64,000 nucleotides of DNA from Ensifer sp. LCM 4579 (GCF_001854885.1 NZ_MDDV01000035.1:112940-176939); one strand, 5' to 3'; positions 41,914 through 53,223 are shown, counted from the stretch's first letter. Numbers and translations are program-made. Notes: generated by a model from the letters alone, not told the origin.

Positions 41914-43713
41914 TCAATTGGTGCTGAACTTCTTCACTTCCATGAAATTCACGGCACTGCCGCTGAAGCGGGCCGTGTCGACCGTGCCAGCATCGCTGGA
42001 GAAGCCGGCCGCATAGATGGTGGTGGGCGCGGCTCTGAGCGAACTGCTGACGAATCGTGGAGCCTTGACCGGTTTCGACAGCGTCGCGAAACGGCCCGCC
42101 GACAGGGCCCACTCGGAAATGATCTTCTGCGTCAGCTTCGGCTCGGTGCGCACCGAGGATCGCGACGCGGCTGCCGCGTCCTGCTTCTTTGGCCGCGCGC
42201 CCTTCGATGGCGCATCCGACTGCGTATCGAAGGCACTGTCGAAAATCGCGGCCCTGCCGTTCGTTTTCAATTGCGGCGCATAGGCCGCCACCCGTAGCGG
42301 CGGCGTGTCGATCTGGTCGGCGGCAGCGGTCGGCGCGGCCAGCGCCACCTGCGTGCCGGTCTCTGTCGACGCGTTCAGCGGCTCGGTTATCGACGCGACC
42401 GCCGGACGATCAGCGGCAGTCGGGATTTCAACCTCGACCTCCGCAACGGCGGCAAGCGCAGCCTGGCCTGCCGGACGCGTGTCCGGCACCGGCACGAAGC
42501 CCAGTTCCGCAACCCCGCCATCGGCGGAAGCCAGGAGAGTTTCGCCGGCGGCAGCCGCGTTGGCCCGGTCGAGCATCTGCGGCACAGGCACCGTAAGCGT
42601 ACTCAGATCGGTAAATTCCGAACCCGGTGCCGGCGACGTCTGCGGCATCACCGCCGCCAACGCCTCCTGGGCGCTGTTCTTCTCCGGCGCGACGAGCGCG
42701 ACGGCCACGCCGCTTTCCGCGGGCGCCTCCTTGAAGGCCGGGCGTACACTCGGAACAGGCGCATTGAAATTCTGCTGTGCATCGGCGGAGGTGGCGACAC
42801 CCGGCAACGCGTCCTGACTTGCCGCGGTCCGCGGGGCCGGAGCCGCCGTTTCGCCACCGGCGGCAATCGCCGTCGGCTCTTCATCCTCGTCCCCGCCGCC
42901 AAACAGCATGGCGAACAGATTGCGACGCTTGCCCGCGTCGCCAGCGCCCTTGGCACCGCCGCCGGCCACTTCAATCGCCGAAGCTCCAACGCGACGCTTG
43001 TAATCGGCAACCGCCTGCTCATAGCCGGGAAGCGGCCTGCCGTCGGCAGGAATGTGCATGGTCTTCCCGTCCGGGAAGAGCCGCACCAGTTCGTTGCGTG
43101 TCATGCGAGGCCAGGCGCGCACGCCGCCGACATCCATATGCACGAAAGGCGAGCCCGAGGTTGGATAATAGCCGACGCCGCCGACCTGGAACTTCATGCC
43201 GATTTCACGGAGAGTCTTCAGCTTGACGTCCGGCAGATAAAAGTCCATCGCCTTGCCGAGCATGTGCTGGCTCTTCTCGGCAACGCCCTTCGAGCGCGAC
43301 CGGAGCATGGAGTTCGTTGCCGGCGAGCGATAGCCGGAGACGACATGGATATAGTCGCGCGAACCGCTCCTCTGGTAGACTTCCCAGACGAGGTCGAGGA
43401 GGCGCGGGTCCATCCTGGTCGGCTCGTTTCGCCGCCAGTCACGCAGGAAGCGGTTGACCTGCTCCAAGCCCTTCGAATCGTAGCGGCCATTGCGCTTGAA
43501 GGTAATCTGCGCCTTTTCCCCGGTGTGAATGAAGTACAGCTTCAGCGTGCGTGTCTGGCCGGCAGCCTCGACGGGCGGCGCCATACCGGGGGTCACGAGA
43601 GAGCAAGCCAAGGCGATGGAAGCAAGGAATTGCGGCGCCTTGCGGGCGACAGCCGAGCAGAGTCTGCGCGCTAGGGAACCGGCTGGTTCCTCCAAACCGA
43701 ACAAATTTGGCAT
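41914..43713 (-). CDS. DUF882 (peptidase M15-like) exported protein with long repetitive tail
   Basis: The 599-residue protein has a signal peptide (FLASIALACSLVTPGMAPPVEA), then the DUF882 domain at about 50-215: TLKLYFIHTGEKAQITFKRN, YIHVVSGYRSPATNSMLRSR, KGVAEKSQHMLGKAMDFYLP, GGVGYYPTSGSPFVHMDVGG. The S-x-H-x-x-G-x-A-x-D and H-x-D residues match the metal site of VanY/M15-like peptidoglycan peptidases. The remaining 380 residues are Ala/Pro/Thr-rich and of low complexity, ending in a conserved-looking SSLRAAPTTIYAAGF block. It probably trims cell-wall peptides. Confidence 0.88.
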   Translation of the reverse strand: MPNLFGLEEPAGSLARRLCSAVARKAPQFLASIALACSLVTPGMAPPVEAAGQTRTLKLYFIHTGEKAQITFKRNGRYDSKGLEQVNRFLRDWRRNEPTRMDPRLLDLVWEVYQRSGSRDYIHVVSGYRSPATNSMLRSRSKGVAEKSQHMLGKAMDFYLPDVKLKTLREIGMKFQVGGVGYYPTSGSPFVHMDVGGVRAWPRMTRNELVRLFPDGKTMHIPADGRPLPGYEQAVADYKRRVGASAIEVAGGGAKGAGDAGKRRNLFAMLFGGGDEDEEPTAIAAGGETAAPAPRTAASQDALPGVATSADAQQNFNAPVPSVRPAFKEAPAESGVAVALVAPEKNSAQEALAAVMPQTSPAPGSEFTDLSTLTVPVPQMLDRANAAAAGETLLASADGGVAELGFVPVPDTRPAGQAALAAVAEVEVEIPTAADRPAVASITEPLNASTETGTQVALAAPTAAADQIDTPPLRVAAYAPQLKTNGRAAIFDSAFDTQSDAPSKGARPKKQDAAAASRSSVRTEPKLTQKIISEWALSAGRFATLSKPVKAPRFVSSSLRAAPTTIYAAGFSSDAGTVDTARFSGSAVNFMEVKKFSTN

Positions 43714-43779
43714 TCAATCCCCGTTCGACGGACAACCGTGCTTTGCTGTGTCCCATGACCGTCAATTAAGGTGACAGCA

Positions 43780-43793
43780 TGGCAGATATGCCA
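43780..43793. promoter_or_regulatory. Inverted repeat TGGCA-GATA-TGCCA
   Basis: Perfect 5-bp arms lie 66 bp upstream of the DUF882 start and 17 bp downstream of its predicted -10 box, where a bound protein could block initiation or elongation. Role is inference. Confidence 0.35.
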
Positions 43794-43809
43794 CAGTGGT
43801 CACCGCTCC

Positions 43810-43838
43810 TTATAGTATAGTGAACGGTTCCCTAACAA
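43810..43838 (-). promoter_or_regulatory. Predicted promoter of the DUF882 gene
   Basis: On the minus strand TTGTTA and CTATAA are exactly 17 bp apart. The -10 is one base from the rhizobial consensus. It lies between the sigma-54 regulator gene stop and the DUF882 start. Confidence 0.6.
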
Positions 43839-43890
43839 GGTCTAAACGGCGCGCCCACGTTACGCGGCGAACGGCTGTGAATACGTCGGA

Positions 43891-45420
<1,530 letters not shown>

Positions 45421-45623
45421 GAAAGCCTCCTGCTCTGGACACGCGGTACTCTTGGCCAACCTCATGTGCCAATTCATGCCACCATTCGTGCCACAAAGGG
45501 CTGAAGATCATGTTTTGGGAAATGCTTGCATTTTATCCATTGCGGGCGATAGCAATGGGCCCCATATCGCTTGCCTGCGGCAACCCTCCTCCCGGCCCGG
45601 TCCCGGACCGGACCGGGGAAGGT

Positions 45624-45639
45624 TGCAGCAATTCAAAGT
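45624..45639 (+). repeat. Fragment of mosaic repeat
   Basis: GCAGCAATTCAAAGT is identical to part of the copy at 40677 but nothing else of the element is present. It lies just before the M3 peptidase start, so it may be a chance or residual match. Confidence 0.3.
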
Positions 45640-45658
45640 CCAAACGAGAGATACGCCA

Positions 45659-47527
45659 ATGACATTCGCCTCGCTCCCTTCCGCCGGCTCCGGCCGATCC
45701 CGAATGCGCGCGCAGGCCGGGCAGGCGGCGGGCGGAGGCGCCGAACTCGGCGACCTGCCGAGCTGGCGCCTCGAGGACCTCTATGCCTCCGCGAGTTCCG
45801 AGGAATTCCGTGCCGACCTCGCAAAGGCGGAAGCCGATGCGATCGCCTTCGAGACAAAGTGGAAGGGCAAGCTCGCTGAAGCCGCCCGCAAGACCGGCGA
45901 CGAGGGCATCGGCGCGGCGGTAAAGGAACTGGAAACACTCGAGGAATTGATGGGCCGTATCGCCTCCTTCGCGGGGCTGACCTATTTCTCCGACACGTCC
46001 AAGCCGGCAAACGGCAAACTCTATGGCGACGTGCAGGCGAAGCTGACCGACATCTCGGCACATCTCCTGTTCTTTTCGCTGGAGCTCAACCGCGTCGAGG
46101 ATGCCGCGATCGACGCCGTCCTCGAAACCGACAGCCTCGCTGCGCACTACAAGCCCTGGATCCTCGACCTGCGCAAGGACAAACCCTACCAACTCGACGA
46201 CCGGCTGGAGCAGCTCTTCCTCGAGAAATCGATGACCGGCGCCGCTGCCTTCAACCGGCTGTTCGATGAGACCGTCGCGTCCCTCACCTTCACGGTCGAC
46301 GGCGAGGCCCTGCCGCTCGAAATGACCCTGAATCTCCTGCAGGATCCATCTCCGGAGCAGCGCAGGAAGGCAGCCATGGCGCTTGCCGAAACCTTCAAGG
46401 CAAACATCCGCACCTTCGCGCTGATCACCAACACGCTCGCCAAGGACAAGGAAATCTCGGACCGCTGGCGCGGTTTCCAGGACATCGCTGACAGTCGCCA
46501 CCTCGCCAACCGCGTTGAGCGTGAGGTGGTGGACGCACTTGCGGCAGCGGTTAAGGATGCCTATCCGCGTCTTTCCCATCGCTATTATGCGATGAAGGCC
46601 AAATGGCTCGGTACGGAACAGATGGAGTTCTGGGACCGCAACGCCCCCCTCCCCGAAACGCCGAACGCGGTAATTCCCTGGGACACCGCCAAGGAAACGG
46701 TGCTTTCCGCTTATCATGGCTTCGCGCCGGAAATGGCGGCGATCGCCCGGCGGTTTTTCGACGAGCATTGGATCGATGCACCGGTGCGACCCGGTAAGGC
46801 GCCGGGCGCCTTTGCCCATCCGACGGTTCCTTCCGCGCATCCTTACGTGCTCGTCAACTATATGGGCAAGCCGCGGGACGTGATGACGCTCGCTCACGAG
46901 CTCGGCCATGGCGTGCACCAGGTGCTGGCCGGCGCTCAAGGGGCGTTGATGGCCTCGACGCCGCTGACGCTTGCCGAGACCGCCTCCGTCTTCGGCGAGA
47001 TGCTGACCTTCCGCGCGCTGCTCGACCGGACCAGGGACAAGCGCGAGCGCAAGGCCATGCTGGCGCAGAAGGTCGAGGACATGATCAACACGGTCGTGCG
47101 GCAGATCGCTTTTTATGATTTCGAGCGCAAGGTCCACACGACCCGCAAGAAAGGCGAACTGACCGCCGACGATCTGGGCGAGCTCTGGCTGTCGGTGCAG
47201 GGCGAAAGCCTCGGTCCGGCGATCCGGCTGTCCGAGGGATATGAGACCTATTGGGCTTATATCCCCCACTTCATCCATTCGCCCTTCTATGTCTATGCCT
47301 ATGCCTTCGGCGATTGCCTGGTGAACTCGCTCTATGCTGTCTATCGGAACGCCGAGAGCGGCTTTCAGGAGAAGTATTTCGACATGCTGAAGGCCGGAGG
47401 AACCAAGCATCACTCCGAGTTGCTGGCGCCATTCGGGCTCAATGCCACCGATCCGTCGTTCTGGGCACAGGGACTGTCGATGATTGAAGGGCTGATCGAC
47501 GAACTGGAGGCGCTTGATAGGACCTGA
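45659..47527 (+). CDS. M3 family oligoendopeptidase (PepF-like)
   Basis: The 622-residue cytoplasmic zinc peptidase cleaves short peptides. It shows the N-terminal PepF helical domain (LGDLPSWRLEDLYASASSEE, ELMGRIASFAGLTYFSDTSK, LEQLFLEKSMTGAAAFNRLF) and the catalytic part YVLVNYMGKPRDVMTLAHEL followed by GHGVHQVL (HExxH as HELGH), the third ligand region LTLAETASVFGEML, and ETYWAYIPHFIHSPFYVYAY near the end. The ATG at 45659 is chosen because upstream in-frame sequence is antisense to the regulator gene. pabB starts 41 bp after it. Confidence 0.94.
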   Translation: MTFASLPSAGSGRSRMRAQAGQAAGGGAELGDLPSWRLEDLYASASSEEFRADLAKAEADAIAFETKWKGKLAEAARKTGDEGIGAAVKELETLEELMGRIASFAGLTYFSDTSKPANGKLYGDVQAKLTDISAHLLFFSLELNRVEDAAIDAVLETDSLAAHYKPWILDLRKDKPYQLDDRLEQLFLEKSMTGAAAFNRLFDETVASLTFTVDGEALPLEMTLNLLQDPSPEQRRKAAMALAETFKANIRTFALITNTLAKDKEISDRWRGFQDIADSRHLANRVEREVVDALAAAVKDAYPRLSHRYYAMKAKWLGTEQMEFWDRNAPLPETPNAVIPWDTAKETVLSAYHGFAPEMAAIARRFFDEHWIDAPVRPGKAPGAFAHPTVPSAHPYVLVNYMGKPRDVMTLAHELGHGVHQVLAGAQGALMASTPLTLAETASVFGEMLTFRALLDRTRDKRERKAMLAQKVEDMINTVVRQIAFYDFERKVHTTRKKGELTADDLGELWLSVQGESLGPAIRLSEGYETYWAYIPHFIHSPFYVYAYAFGDCLVNSLYAVYRNAESGFQEKYFDMLKAGGTKHHSELLAPFGLNATDPSFWAQGLSMIEGLIDELEALDRT

Positions 47528-47567
47528 CCGAACCCGTCCGGCAAGACGACGACCGACTGCAACCCGT

Positions 47568-48725
47568 ATGATCGAACACGCGCCCTTTGTCCTATTCCGG
47601 GACGACAGCGAAAACCTGACGACCGTCTTCGCCGAGCCGTCGCGCGTGATCACGGCGCGCACGCGGGCGGAGTTTCAGCGCGGCCTTGCCGAGCTCGATG
47701 CCGCCCACCACGCGGGCAAGTGGCTTGCCGGCTACATGGCCTATGAGGCGGGTCACCTCTTCGAGGAAAAGCTTGCGCTGTTTGCCGAGGAGAACCGCGA
47801 GACGCCGCTGATGTCCTTCGGCGTCTTCGACGCGCCGGCGGAAGACCATCCGCTCGCCGTGCCGCTTCGGCGCACCGAAAACGAGCCGTTTCTCGCCGAG
47901 CCGCGTGCCGGTTGGGACCTGCCGGCCTACCGGCAGCGCTTCGAACGGCTGCACCAGCATCTGCGCCGGGGCGATTGCTATCAGGCGAACCTGACGATGC
48001 CAGTCTTCGCGCGCTGGTCCGGCGACCCGCTCGCCGCCTTCTGGTCGCTGATCGAGCGCCAGCCGGTGAAGTACGGCGCGTTTGTGGCGCTCGATGGACC
48101 GCTGCTGTTGTCGCGCTCGCCCGAATTGTTCTTTCGTGTCGATGCCGACGGCTGGATCGAGACGCATCCGATGAAAGGAACGGCGCCGCGCGGGGCCAAG
48201 GCCGCTGAGGACGCAGCCATCATCCAGGCGATGCGGGACGACGAGAAGAGCCAGGCCGAGAACCGCATGATCGTCGACCTCCTGCGCAACGATATTTCCC
48301 GCGTCACCGAGGTGGGCACGCTCGACGTGCCGAGACTTTTCGACATCGAAACCTACCCGACGGTTCACCAGATGGTGAGCCATGTCCGGGCGAAGCTTCT
48401 GCCCGGGATCGGCGTCGGCGACATTTTCGCCGCGCTCTTCCCCTGCGGCTCCGTCACCGGCGCGCCGAAGATGCGGGCGATGGAGATCCTGCATGCGCTG
48501 GAGGCCGGCCCCCGCGACGCCTATTGCGGCGCCATCGGCTTCGTCGCACCGAGCGGCATCATGCGCTTCAACGTGGCAATCCGCACCATCTCGGTCTTTC
48601 CCGACGGCCGTGCGATCTTCAATGTCGGCGGCGGCATCGTCTTCGATTCCAAGGCCGAGGCGGAATACGACGAATGCCTGCTGAAGGCGCGCTTCGCAGT
48701 CGGCGACGCCGAGATCGCGCAGTGA
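47568..48725 (+). CDS. pabB: Aminodeoxychorismate synthase component I
   Basis: The 385-residue enzyme converts chorismate to 4-amino-4-deoxychorismate for folate. It has the chorismate-binding core: GDCYQANLTMPVFARWSGDP, ALDGPLLLSRSPELFFRVDA, IETHPMKGTAPRG, ENRMIVDLLRNDISRVTEVG, and FPCGSVTGAPKMRAMEILHA ending in YCGAIGFVAPSG. The partner glutaminase (pabA) is not in the window. The stop overlaps the GTG of the class IV aminotransferase gene (GTGA), so pabB-pabC are translationally coupled. Confidence 0.95.
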   Translation: MIEHAPFVLFRDDSENLTTVFAEPSRVITARTRAEFQRGLAELDAAHHAGKWLAGYMAYEAGHLFEEKLALFAEENRETPLMSFGVFDAPAEDHPLAVPLRRTENEPFLAEPRAGWDLPAYRQRFERLHQHLRRGDCYQANLTMPVFARWSGDPLAAFWSLIERQPVKYGAFVALDGPLLLSRSPELFFRVDADGWIETHPMKGTAPRGAKAAEDAAIIQAMRDDEKSQAENRMIVDLLRNDISRVTEVGTLDVPRLFDIETYPTVHQMVSHVRAKLLPGIGVGDIFAALFPCGSVTGAPKMRAMEILHALEAGPRDAYCGAIGFVAPSGIMRFNVAIRTISVFPDGRAIFNVGGGIVFDSKAEAEYDECLLKARFAVGDAEIAQ

Positions 48726-49348
48726 CGGATTTCTCGCTGATTGAGACGTTGCGCTACGACCCGGCAGCGGGATTGGTCCGCCGCCGGCTGCATCTGGCAC
48801 GCTTGATACGTTCCGCCCGTCGCCTCGGATTTGCGGGCGCTGCCACCGCCGGGGAGCGCCTGGACGAGGCCGTGCACGGCGCCGGACAACCGCTCCGCGT
48901 CCGCCTCACGCTCAGTCGCGACGGCACCGTGGCGGTTGCGACCGCCCCCTTCACGCCGCTTCCCGCTGATACGACATGGCGGGTACGGATCGCGTCCACG
49001 CGGCTCGACTCCGGCGACCGGCTCCTGCGGATGAAGACGACGCGGCGCCATGTTTATGAGACGGCGCGCGGCGAGTTTTCCCTGGAAGAGGCAGACGAGG
49101 TCATCCTGCTAAACGAGAAGGGCGAGGTCTGCGAGGGCACGATCACCTCGGTTTTCTTCGACGACGGCAGCGGCGTGTTCAAGACGCCGCCGATCGCCTG
49201 CGGCCTTCTCGCCGGTGTGCTTCGCAGCGACCTCATCTGTGGGCGCAGGGCACGCACCACGCGCCTGCTTCCGGCCGATCTTCGGCACGGCCGCCTTTTT
49301 ATCGGAAACTCGCTAAGAGGTCTGATCCGGGCGGAACTCGTAGTCTGA
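48722..49348 (+). CDS. Class IV aminotransferase, probable 4-amino-4-deoxychorismate lyase
   Basis: The 208-residue protein belongs to the PLP class IV fold: LIETLRYDPAAGLVRRRLHL, then LLRMKTTRRHVYETAR with the PLP-binding lysine in MKTT, and EADEVILLNEKGEVCEGTIT SVFF with the phosphate-loop glutamate. It overlaps pabB by 4 bp, so the likely reaction is release of p-aminobenzoate and pyruvate (PabC). It is shorter than E. coli PabC (about 270). The last 36 bp overlap the end of the GGDEF gene on the other strand. Confidence 0.87.
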   Translation: MTDFSLIETLRYDPAAGLVRRRLHLARLIRSARRLGFAGAATAGERLDEAVHGAGQPLRVRLTLSRDGTVAVATAPFTPLPADTTWRVRIASTRLDSGDRLLRMKTTRRHVYETARGEFSLEEADEVILLNEKGEVCEGTITSVFFDDGSGVFKTPPIACGLLAGVLRSDLICGRRARTTRLLPADLRHGRLFIGNSLRGLIRAELVV

Positions 49349-50263
49349 ACCAGGAAGCGTGTAGCGTTTCACCCGATCGCGGCCTTCGCGCTTGGCGAGA
49401 TGGAGCGCTCGGCCGGCGCGCACATAGATGTCGTTGACCCTGTCGCCCTCGCGATATTCCGCAAGCCCTGCCGAGCAGGTATAGTAGAATTCCGGAATGT
49501 TCGCCAACGGCCTGGCGCTGCGCACCTTCTCAAGCAGCCGATCAAGAATGAGGTTCGCTTCGCTGACGGTGGTGTCGGGCAGGATCAGCATGAACTCCTC
49601 GCCGCCGATCCGGCCGAAACAATCGGTACGGCGCACGAAGCCCTGCATCTGACGGGCGAAATCGAGCAGCACCTCATCGGCCCCGTGCGGGCCAAAGCGG
49701 TCGTTGATGGCCTTGAAATAGTCGATGTCTAGGATCGCCACACACCCCCACATCTGTGGATTGTCGGCGCAGTTTTGCACGAAGTCGGCAAGCTTTCCCA
49801 AAGTGTGCCGGCGGTCAGGGACGCTGATCAGTTCATCCACCTGCGAGTCCCTGAGGGCGAAATCCCGGTCGCGCCGGTGCTTGCGCTCCTCCTCGCGCAT
49901 CGCGGTGACGTCGACCGAGATGGAAAGGGTCCAACCCTTCTCGTCGACAGTCTCGGTCACGAACAGGGTGCGTCCGTCATGCAGCTCGACTTCCGCGGTT
50001 CGGTTGGGGGCGCTGCCGCGGCGCTCGCGCGCGGCGCCGATCCAGCCCTCGATGTCGCTGGTCTCGATCATCGCTCCGCTGCCGGTCGCGTGGTTGCGGC
50101 GCGTGATCTCCGCCCAGGTCGGAGTCTCTTCCACGCCGACGTGATAGGCGGAGCGAAATGCCGCATTGGCAAAGCGCAATCGGTCGTGCTGATCGTAGAG
50201 CGCGATCAGCACGGGCGTTCTGGCTTGCAGACCCATCAGGGCCTTGGCGTATTCACCGGTCAC
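49313..50263 (-). CDS. PAS-GGDEF diguanylate cyclase
   Basis: The 316-residue protein has an N-terminal PAS-like sensor (LIALYDQHDRLRFANAAFRS) and a GGDEF domain: LGKLADFVQNC, VAILDIDYFKAINDRFGPHG, DCFGRIGGEEFMLILPDTTV with an intact GGEEF active site, and AGRALHLAKREGRDR. The loop around the I-site has no clear RxxD, so product inhibition may be missing. It should make cyclic di-GMP. No membrane helix is seen. The final 36 bp run under the convergent pabC-like gene. Confidence 0.9.
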   Translation of the reverse strand: MTGEYAKALMGLQARTPVLIALYDQHDRLRFANAAFRSAYHVGVEETPTWAEITRRNHATGSGAMIETSDIEGWIGAARERRGSAPNRTAEVELHDGRTLFVTETVDEKGWTLSISVDVTAMREEERKHRRDRDFALRDSQVDELISVPDRRHTLGKLADFVQNCADNPQMWGCVAILDIDYFKAINDRFGPHGADEVLLDFARQMQGFVRRTDCFGRIGGEEFMLILPDTTVSEANLILDRLLEKVRSARPLANIPEFYYTCSAGLAEYREGDRVNDIYVRAGRALHLAKREGRDRVKRYTLPGSDYEFRPDQTS

Positions 50264-50401
50264 GTTTGGTCTGCTCCAGCTGGAACGGCATCAATCACGG
50301 CGCGAAGCGGACGGCTCAACTTAAGCTATAGCACGAAACGCTTGTGACAAGTCGCATTAACATGCGAAACCCGAGGGAATGGTCAAGTCGAGTCATCTCG
50401 A

Positions 50402-50812
<411 letters not shown>

Positions 50813-50862
50813 TGAAATCGCGGTTGACCGGCCGGCCCTTTATTGTGACAGGAAACTGTGCT

Positions 50863-50900
50863 CTACAGCGCCGCGCGTCTTATCAGGCGCGCAGAGATTG
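50863..50900 (+). repeat. Mosaic intergenic repeat, single module
   Basis: CTACAGCGCCGCGCGTCTTA then TCAGGCGCGCAGAG: the inverted pair GCGCGTCT / AGGCGCGC with a TATC loop, as in the copy at 62672. It lies 87 bp upstream of hss. Confidence 0.75.
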
Positions 50901-50986
50901 CTGAAGCAGGCCCCAGCATGAACTAAGGCCCGCTATTCCCGCGCGTTCAATCACCACCGAGACGTTTTGCCAGGAGAAACGCTAAA

Positions 50987-52438
50987 ATGTCAGACACCAC
51001 CTATCCGGTCTATGGCGAGATTACCGGCCCGATCGTCATGATCGGCTTCGGTTCGATCGGCCACGGCACACTGCCGCTGATCGAGCGCCACTTCAAATAT
51101 GACAAGAACCGGCTGATCGTGGTGGAACCGCGCGAAGATGCAAGGGATGCGGAGATTTTCGCACGCCATGGCGTGCGGCACGTCCGCGAATACGTGACCA
51201 AGGACAATTACAAGGAAGTCCTCAAGCCGCTGCTCACCGAGGGCGGCGGCCAGGGCTTCTGCGTCAATCTCTCGGTCGACACCTCGTCGCTCGACCTCAT
51301 GAAGCTCTGCCGGAAGCTCGATGTGCTTTACATCGACACGGTCGTCGAACCCTGGCTCGGCTTCTACTTCGATACTGAAATGGACAACGCCGACCGCACC
51401 AATTATGCGCTCCGCGAGACCGTCCGCCGCGAAAAGGAAAAAAACCCCGGCGGCACGACGGCGATTTCCACCTGCGGCGCCAACCCAGGCATGGTTTCCT
51501 GGTTCGTCAAGAAGGCGCTCTTGAACCTCGCCGACGACATCGGCCTCAAATACGAGGAGCCGCATCAGGATGACCGCGAGGGCTGGGCGAAGCTGATGAA
51601 GAAGGTGGGCGTCAAGGGCATCCACATCGCTGAACGCGACACCCAGCGGACGAAGAGCCCGAAGCCGCTCGACGTCTTCTGGAACACCTGGTCCGTCGAA
51701 GGCTTCATCTCCGAGGGCCTGCAACCGGCCGAACTCGGCTGGGGCACGCATGAAGACTGGATGCCCAAGAACGCGAAGAAGCACAAGAAAGGCTGCAGGG
51801 CGGCGATCTATCTCGAGCAGCCGGGCGCCAACACCCGCGTTCGCACCTGGTGCCCGACGCCCGGACCGCAATATGGCTTCCTCGTCACCCATAACGAGTC
51901 GATCTCTATCGCCGATTTCTTCACCGTTCGCGACAAGAATGGCGACGTCGTCTACCGTCCGACCTGCCACTACGCCTATCATCCGGCCAATGACGCTGTC
52001 CTGTCGCTGCATGAGATGTTTGGCAACGGCGGCAAGGCACAGCCGGAACTGCACGTCCTCGACGAAAACGAACTCGTCGACGGTATCGACGAACTCGGCG
52101 TGCTGCTCTACGGCCATGCCAGGAACGCTTACTGGTACGGTTCGCGCCTGTCACTCGAAGAGACCCGCCGCATCGCGCCCTATCAGAATGCGACCGGCCT
52201 GCAGGTGACGAGCGCCGTTCTCGCCGGCATGGTCTGGGCGCTGGAAAACCCGAATGCGGGCATCGTCGAGGCCGATGAGATGGACTACAAGCGCTGCCTC
52301 GAAGTGCAATCGCCCTATCTCGGTCCAGTCGAAGGCCACTATACGGACTGGACGCCGCTCGACGGCCGCCCGGGCCTCTTCCCCGAGGACATCGACACCC
52401 GCGATCCTTGGCAGTTCAGGAATATCCTGGTCCGCTAG
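50987..52438 (+). CDS. hss: Homospermidine synthase
   Basis: The 483-residue enzyme makes sym-homospermidine from putrescine with NAD as hydride carrier; this polyamine is typical of rhizobia. It begins YPVYGEITGPIVMIGFGSIG with the Rossmann glycines, then VDTSSLDLMKLCRKLDVLYI, EPWLGFYFDTEMDNADRTNY, STCGANPGMVSWFVKKALLN, DVFWNTWSVEGFISEGLQPA and EADEMDYKRCLEVQSPYLGP. Length is usual for the family. CAGGAGAAACGCTAAA precedes the ATG. The gene is monocistronic between two mosaic repeats. Confidence 0.97.
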   Translation: MSDTTYPVYGEITGPIVMIGFGSIGHGTLPLIERHFKYDKNRLIVVEPREDARDAEIFARHGVRHVREYVTKDNYKEVLKPLLTEGGGQGFCVNLSVDTSSLDLMKLCRKLDVLYIDTVVEPWLGFYFDTEMDNADRTNYALRETVRREKEKNPGGTTAISTCGANPGMVSWFVKKALLNLADDIGLKYEEPHQDDREGWAKLMKKVGVKGIHIAERDTQRTKSPKPLDVFWNTWSVEGFISEGLQPAELGWGTHEDWMPKNAKKHKKGCRAAIYLEQPGANTRVRTWCPTPGPQYGFLVTHNESISIADFFTVRDKNGDVVYRPTCHYAYHPANDAVLSLHEMFGNGGKAQPELHVLDENELVDGIDELGVLLYGHARNAYWYGSRLSLEETRRIAPYQNATGLQVTSAVLAGMVWALENPNAGIVEADEMDYKRCLEVQSPYLGPVEGHYTDWTPLDGRPGLFPEDIDTRDPWQFRNILVR

Positions 52439-52478
52439 CGCATCGATTCTTGCGTGTCTGAAAAGACGCGCGGCGCTG
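52439..52478 (+). repeat. Mosaic intergenic repeat immediately after hss
   Basis: GCGCATCGATTCTTGCGTGT then CTGAAAAGACGCGCGGCGCTG, starting one base after the hss stop. The CGTGTCTGAAAAGACGCG hairpin could help end transcription, though it has no U-tract. Confidence 0.65.
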
Positions 52479-52802
52479 AACATGGTCAGGGGTATGGGCG
52501 CTGGCGCGCCCATACCCCGATTCGACAAGAATCGCTTGCGCCCGGGGGAATCGGCTTCGAGCGCTTATCGCAGATCGGGCTTTAACGACAAGCCCGCTCT
52601 TGCTTTCAACTCCTGATCGCGGCATGGTTCCGCATCCCTGCGACGATGCGCTTTGTGCAGAAAAGTCGCTGCAGCGCCTTGAATTTCTGCCCGATTTTGC
52701 CTTTAGCCGGTTCCGGATCGGAGATTTATGCGCTAGAGCGGACGAGTGTGAAGCGGTTTTGCGTTCGCATCCGCTGCAATCCGTGACGCGGGAGAAACGC
52801 CA
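52479..52802. other. Intergenic region between hss and omp10
   Basis: No gene found. At 52731-52776 there is a diverged copy of the TAGAGCGG...GCGGTTTT...CGCATCCGC module seen at 40764. The omp10 ribosome site CGGGAGAAACGCCA sits at the right end. A GGGGTATGGGCGC...GCGCCCATACCCC inverted repeat with 13-bp perfect arms (52489-52501 and 52507-52519) could form a strong hairpin. Confidence 0.5.
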
Positions 52803-53171
52803 ATGAAGCCATTCGCCACCCTTGCACTTCTTGCCGCCGCCGCGGCGCTGGCATCATGCCACACGACATCAAGGACCGTCCGACCGATGCCGCAGGCAAG
52901 CCAGCCCGCCGGTGTGGAAGGTGCCTGGGTCGATCCGAACGGCATTGTCTCCACCTTCGCGGGCGGCACCTTCTCGACGCGGACCACCGACACCAACCAG
53001 CTTCTTGCCTCCGGCAGCTACGTCAATGTCAGCCCGACGCTGGTCGAGATCAACATGACCTCGCTCGTGCGCAACACGCAATCCAAGGTCAATTGCGCGC
53101 TGGTGACATCCCATCAGCTGAACTGCACCACGGACTCCGGCGCGCAATTCTCGCTGGCACGCCGAGGTTGA
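52803..53171 (+). CDS. omp10: Outer membrane lipoprotein Omp10-like
   Basis: The 122-residue protein has a lipoprotein signal with lipobox LASC (cysteine at residue 19) and a short beta-rich domain: [73 protein letters not shown]. Size, lipobox and this pattern fit Omp10, a minor outer-membrane lipoprotein of Brucella and relatives. CGGGAGAAACGCCA precedes the ATG. A terminator follows. Confidence 0.85.
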   Translation: MKPFATLALLAAAAALASCHTTSRTVRPMPQASQPAGVEGAWVDPNGIVSTFAGGTFSTRTTDTNQLLASGSYVNVSPTLVEINMTSLVRNTQSKVNCALVTSHQLNCTTDSGAQFSLARRG

Positions 53172-53199
53172 GACGAAGCATTCCTGGAATGCCTTCCAA

Positions 53200-53223
53200 A
53201 AGCCCCCGCTCCGGGGGCTTTGT
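53200..53223. terminator. Terminator after omp10
   Basis: AAAGCCCCCG and CGGGGGCTTT form a perfect 10-bp stem with a CTC loop. A and T ends make it work in both directions. Confidence 0.85.

Noticed and set aside
45533-47662. A 709-codon minus-strand frame opposite the M3 peptidase gene.
   Set aside because: The plus strand encodes a complete HELGH peptidase with a normal start; the opposite frame has no recognisable content.
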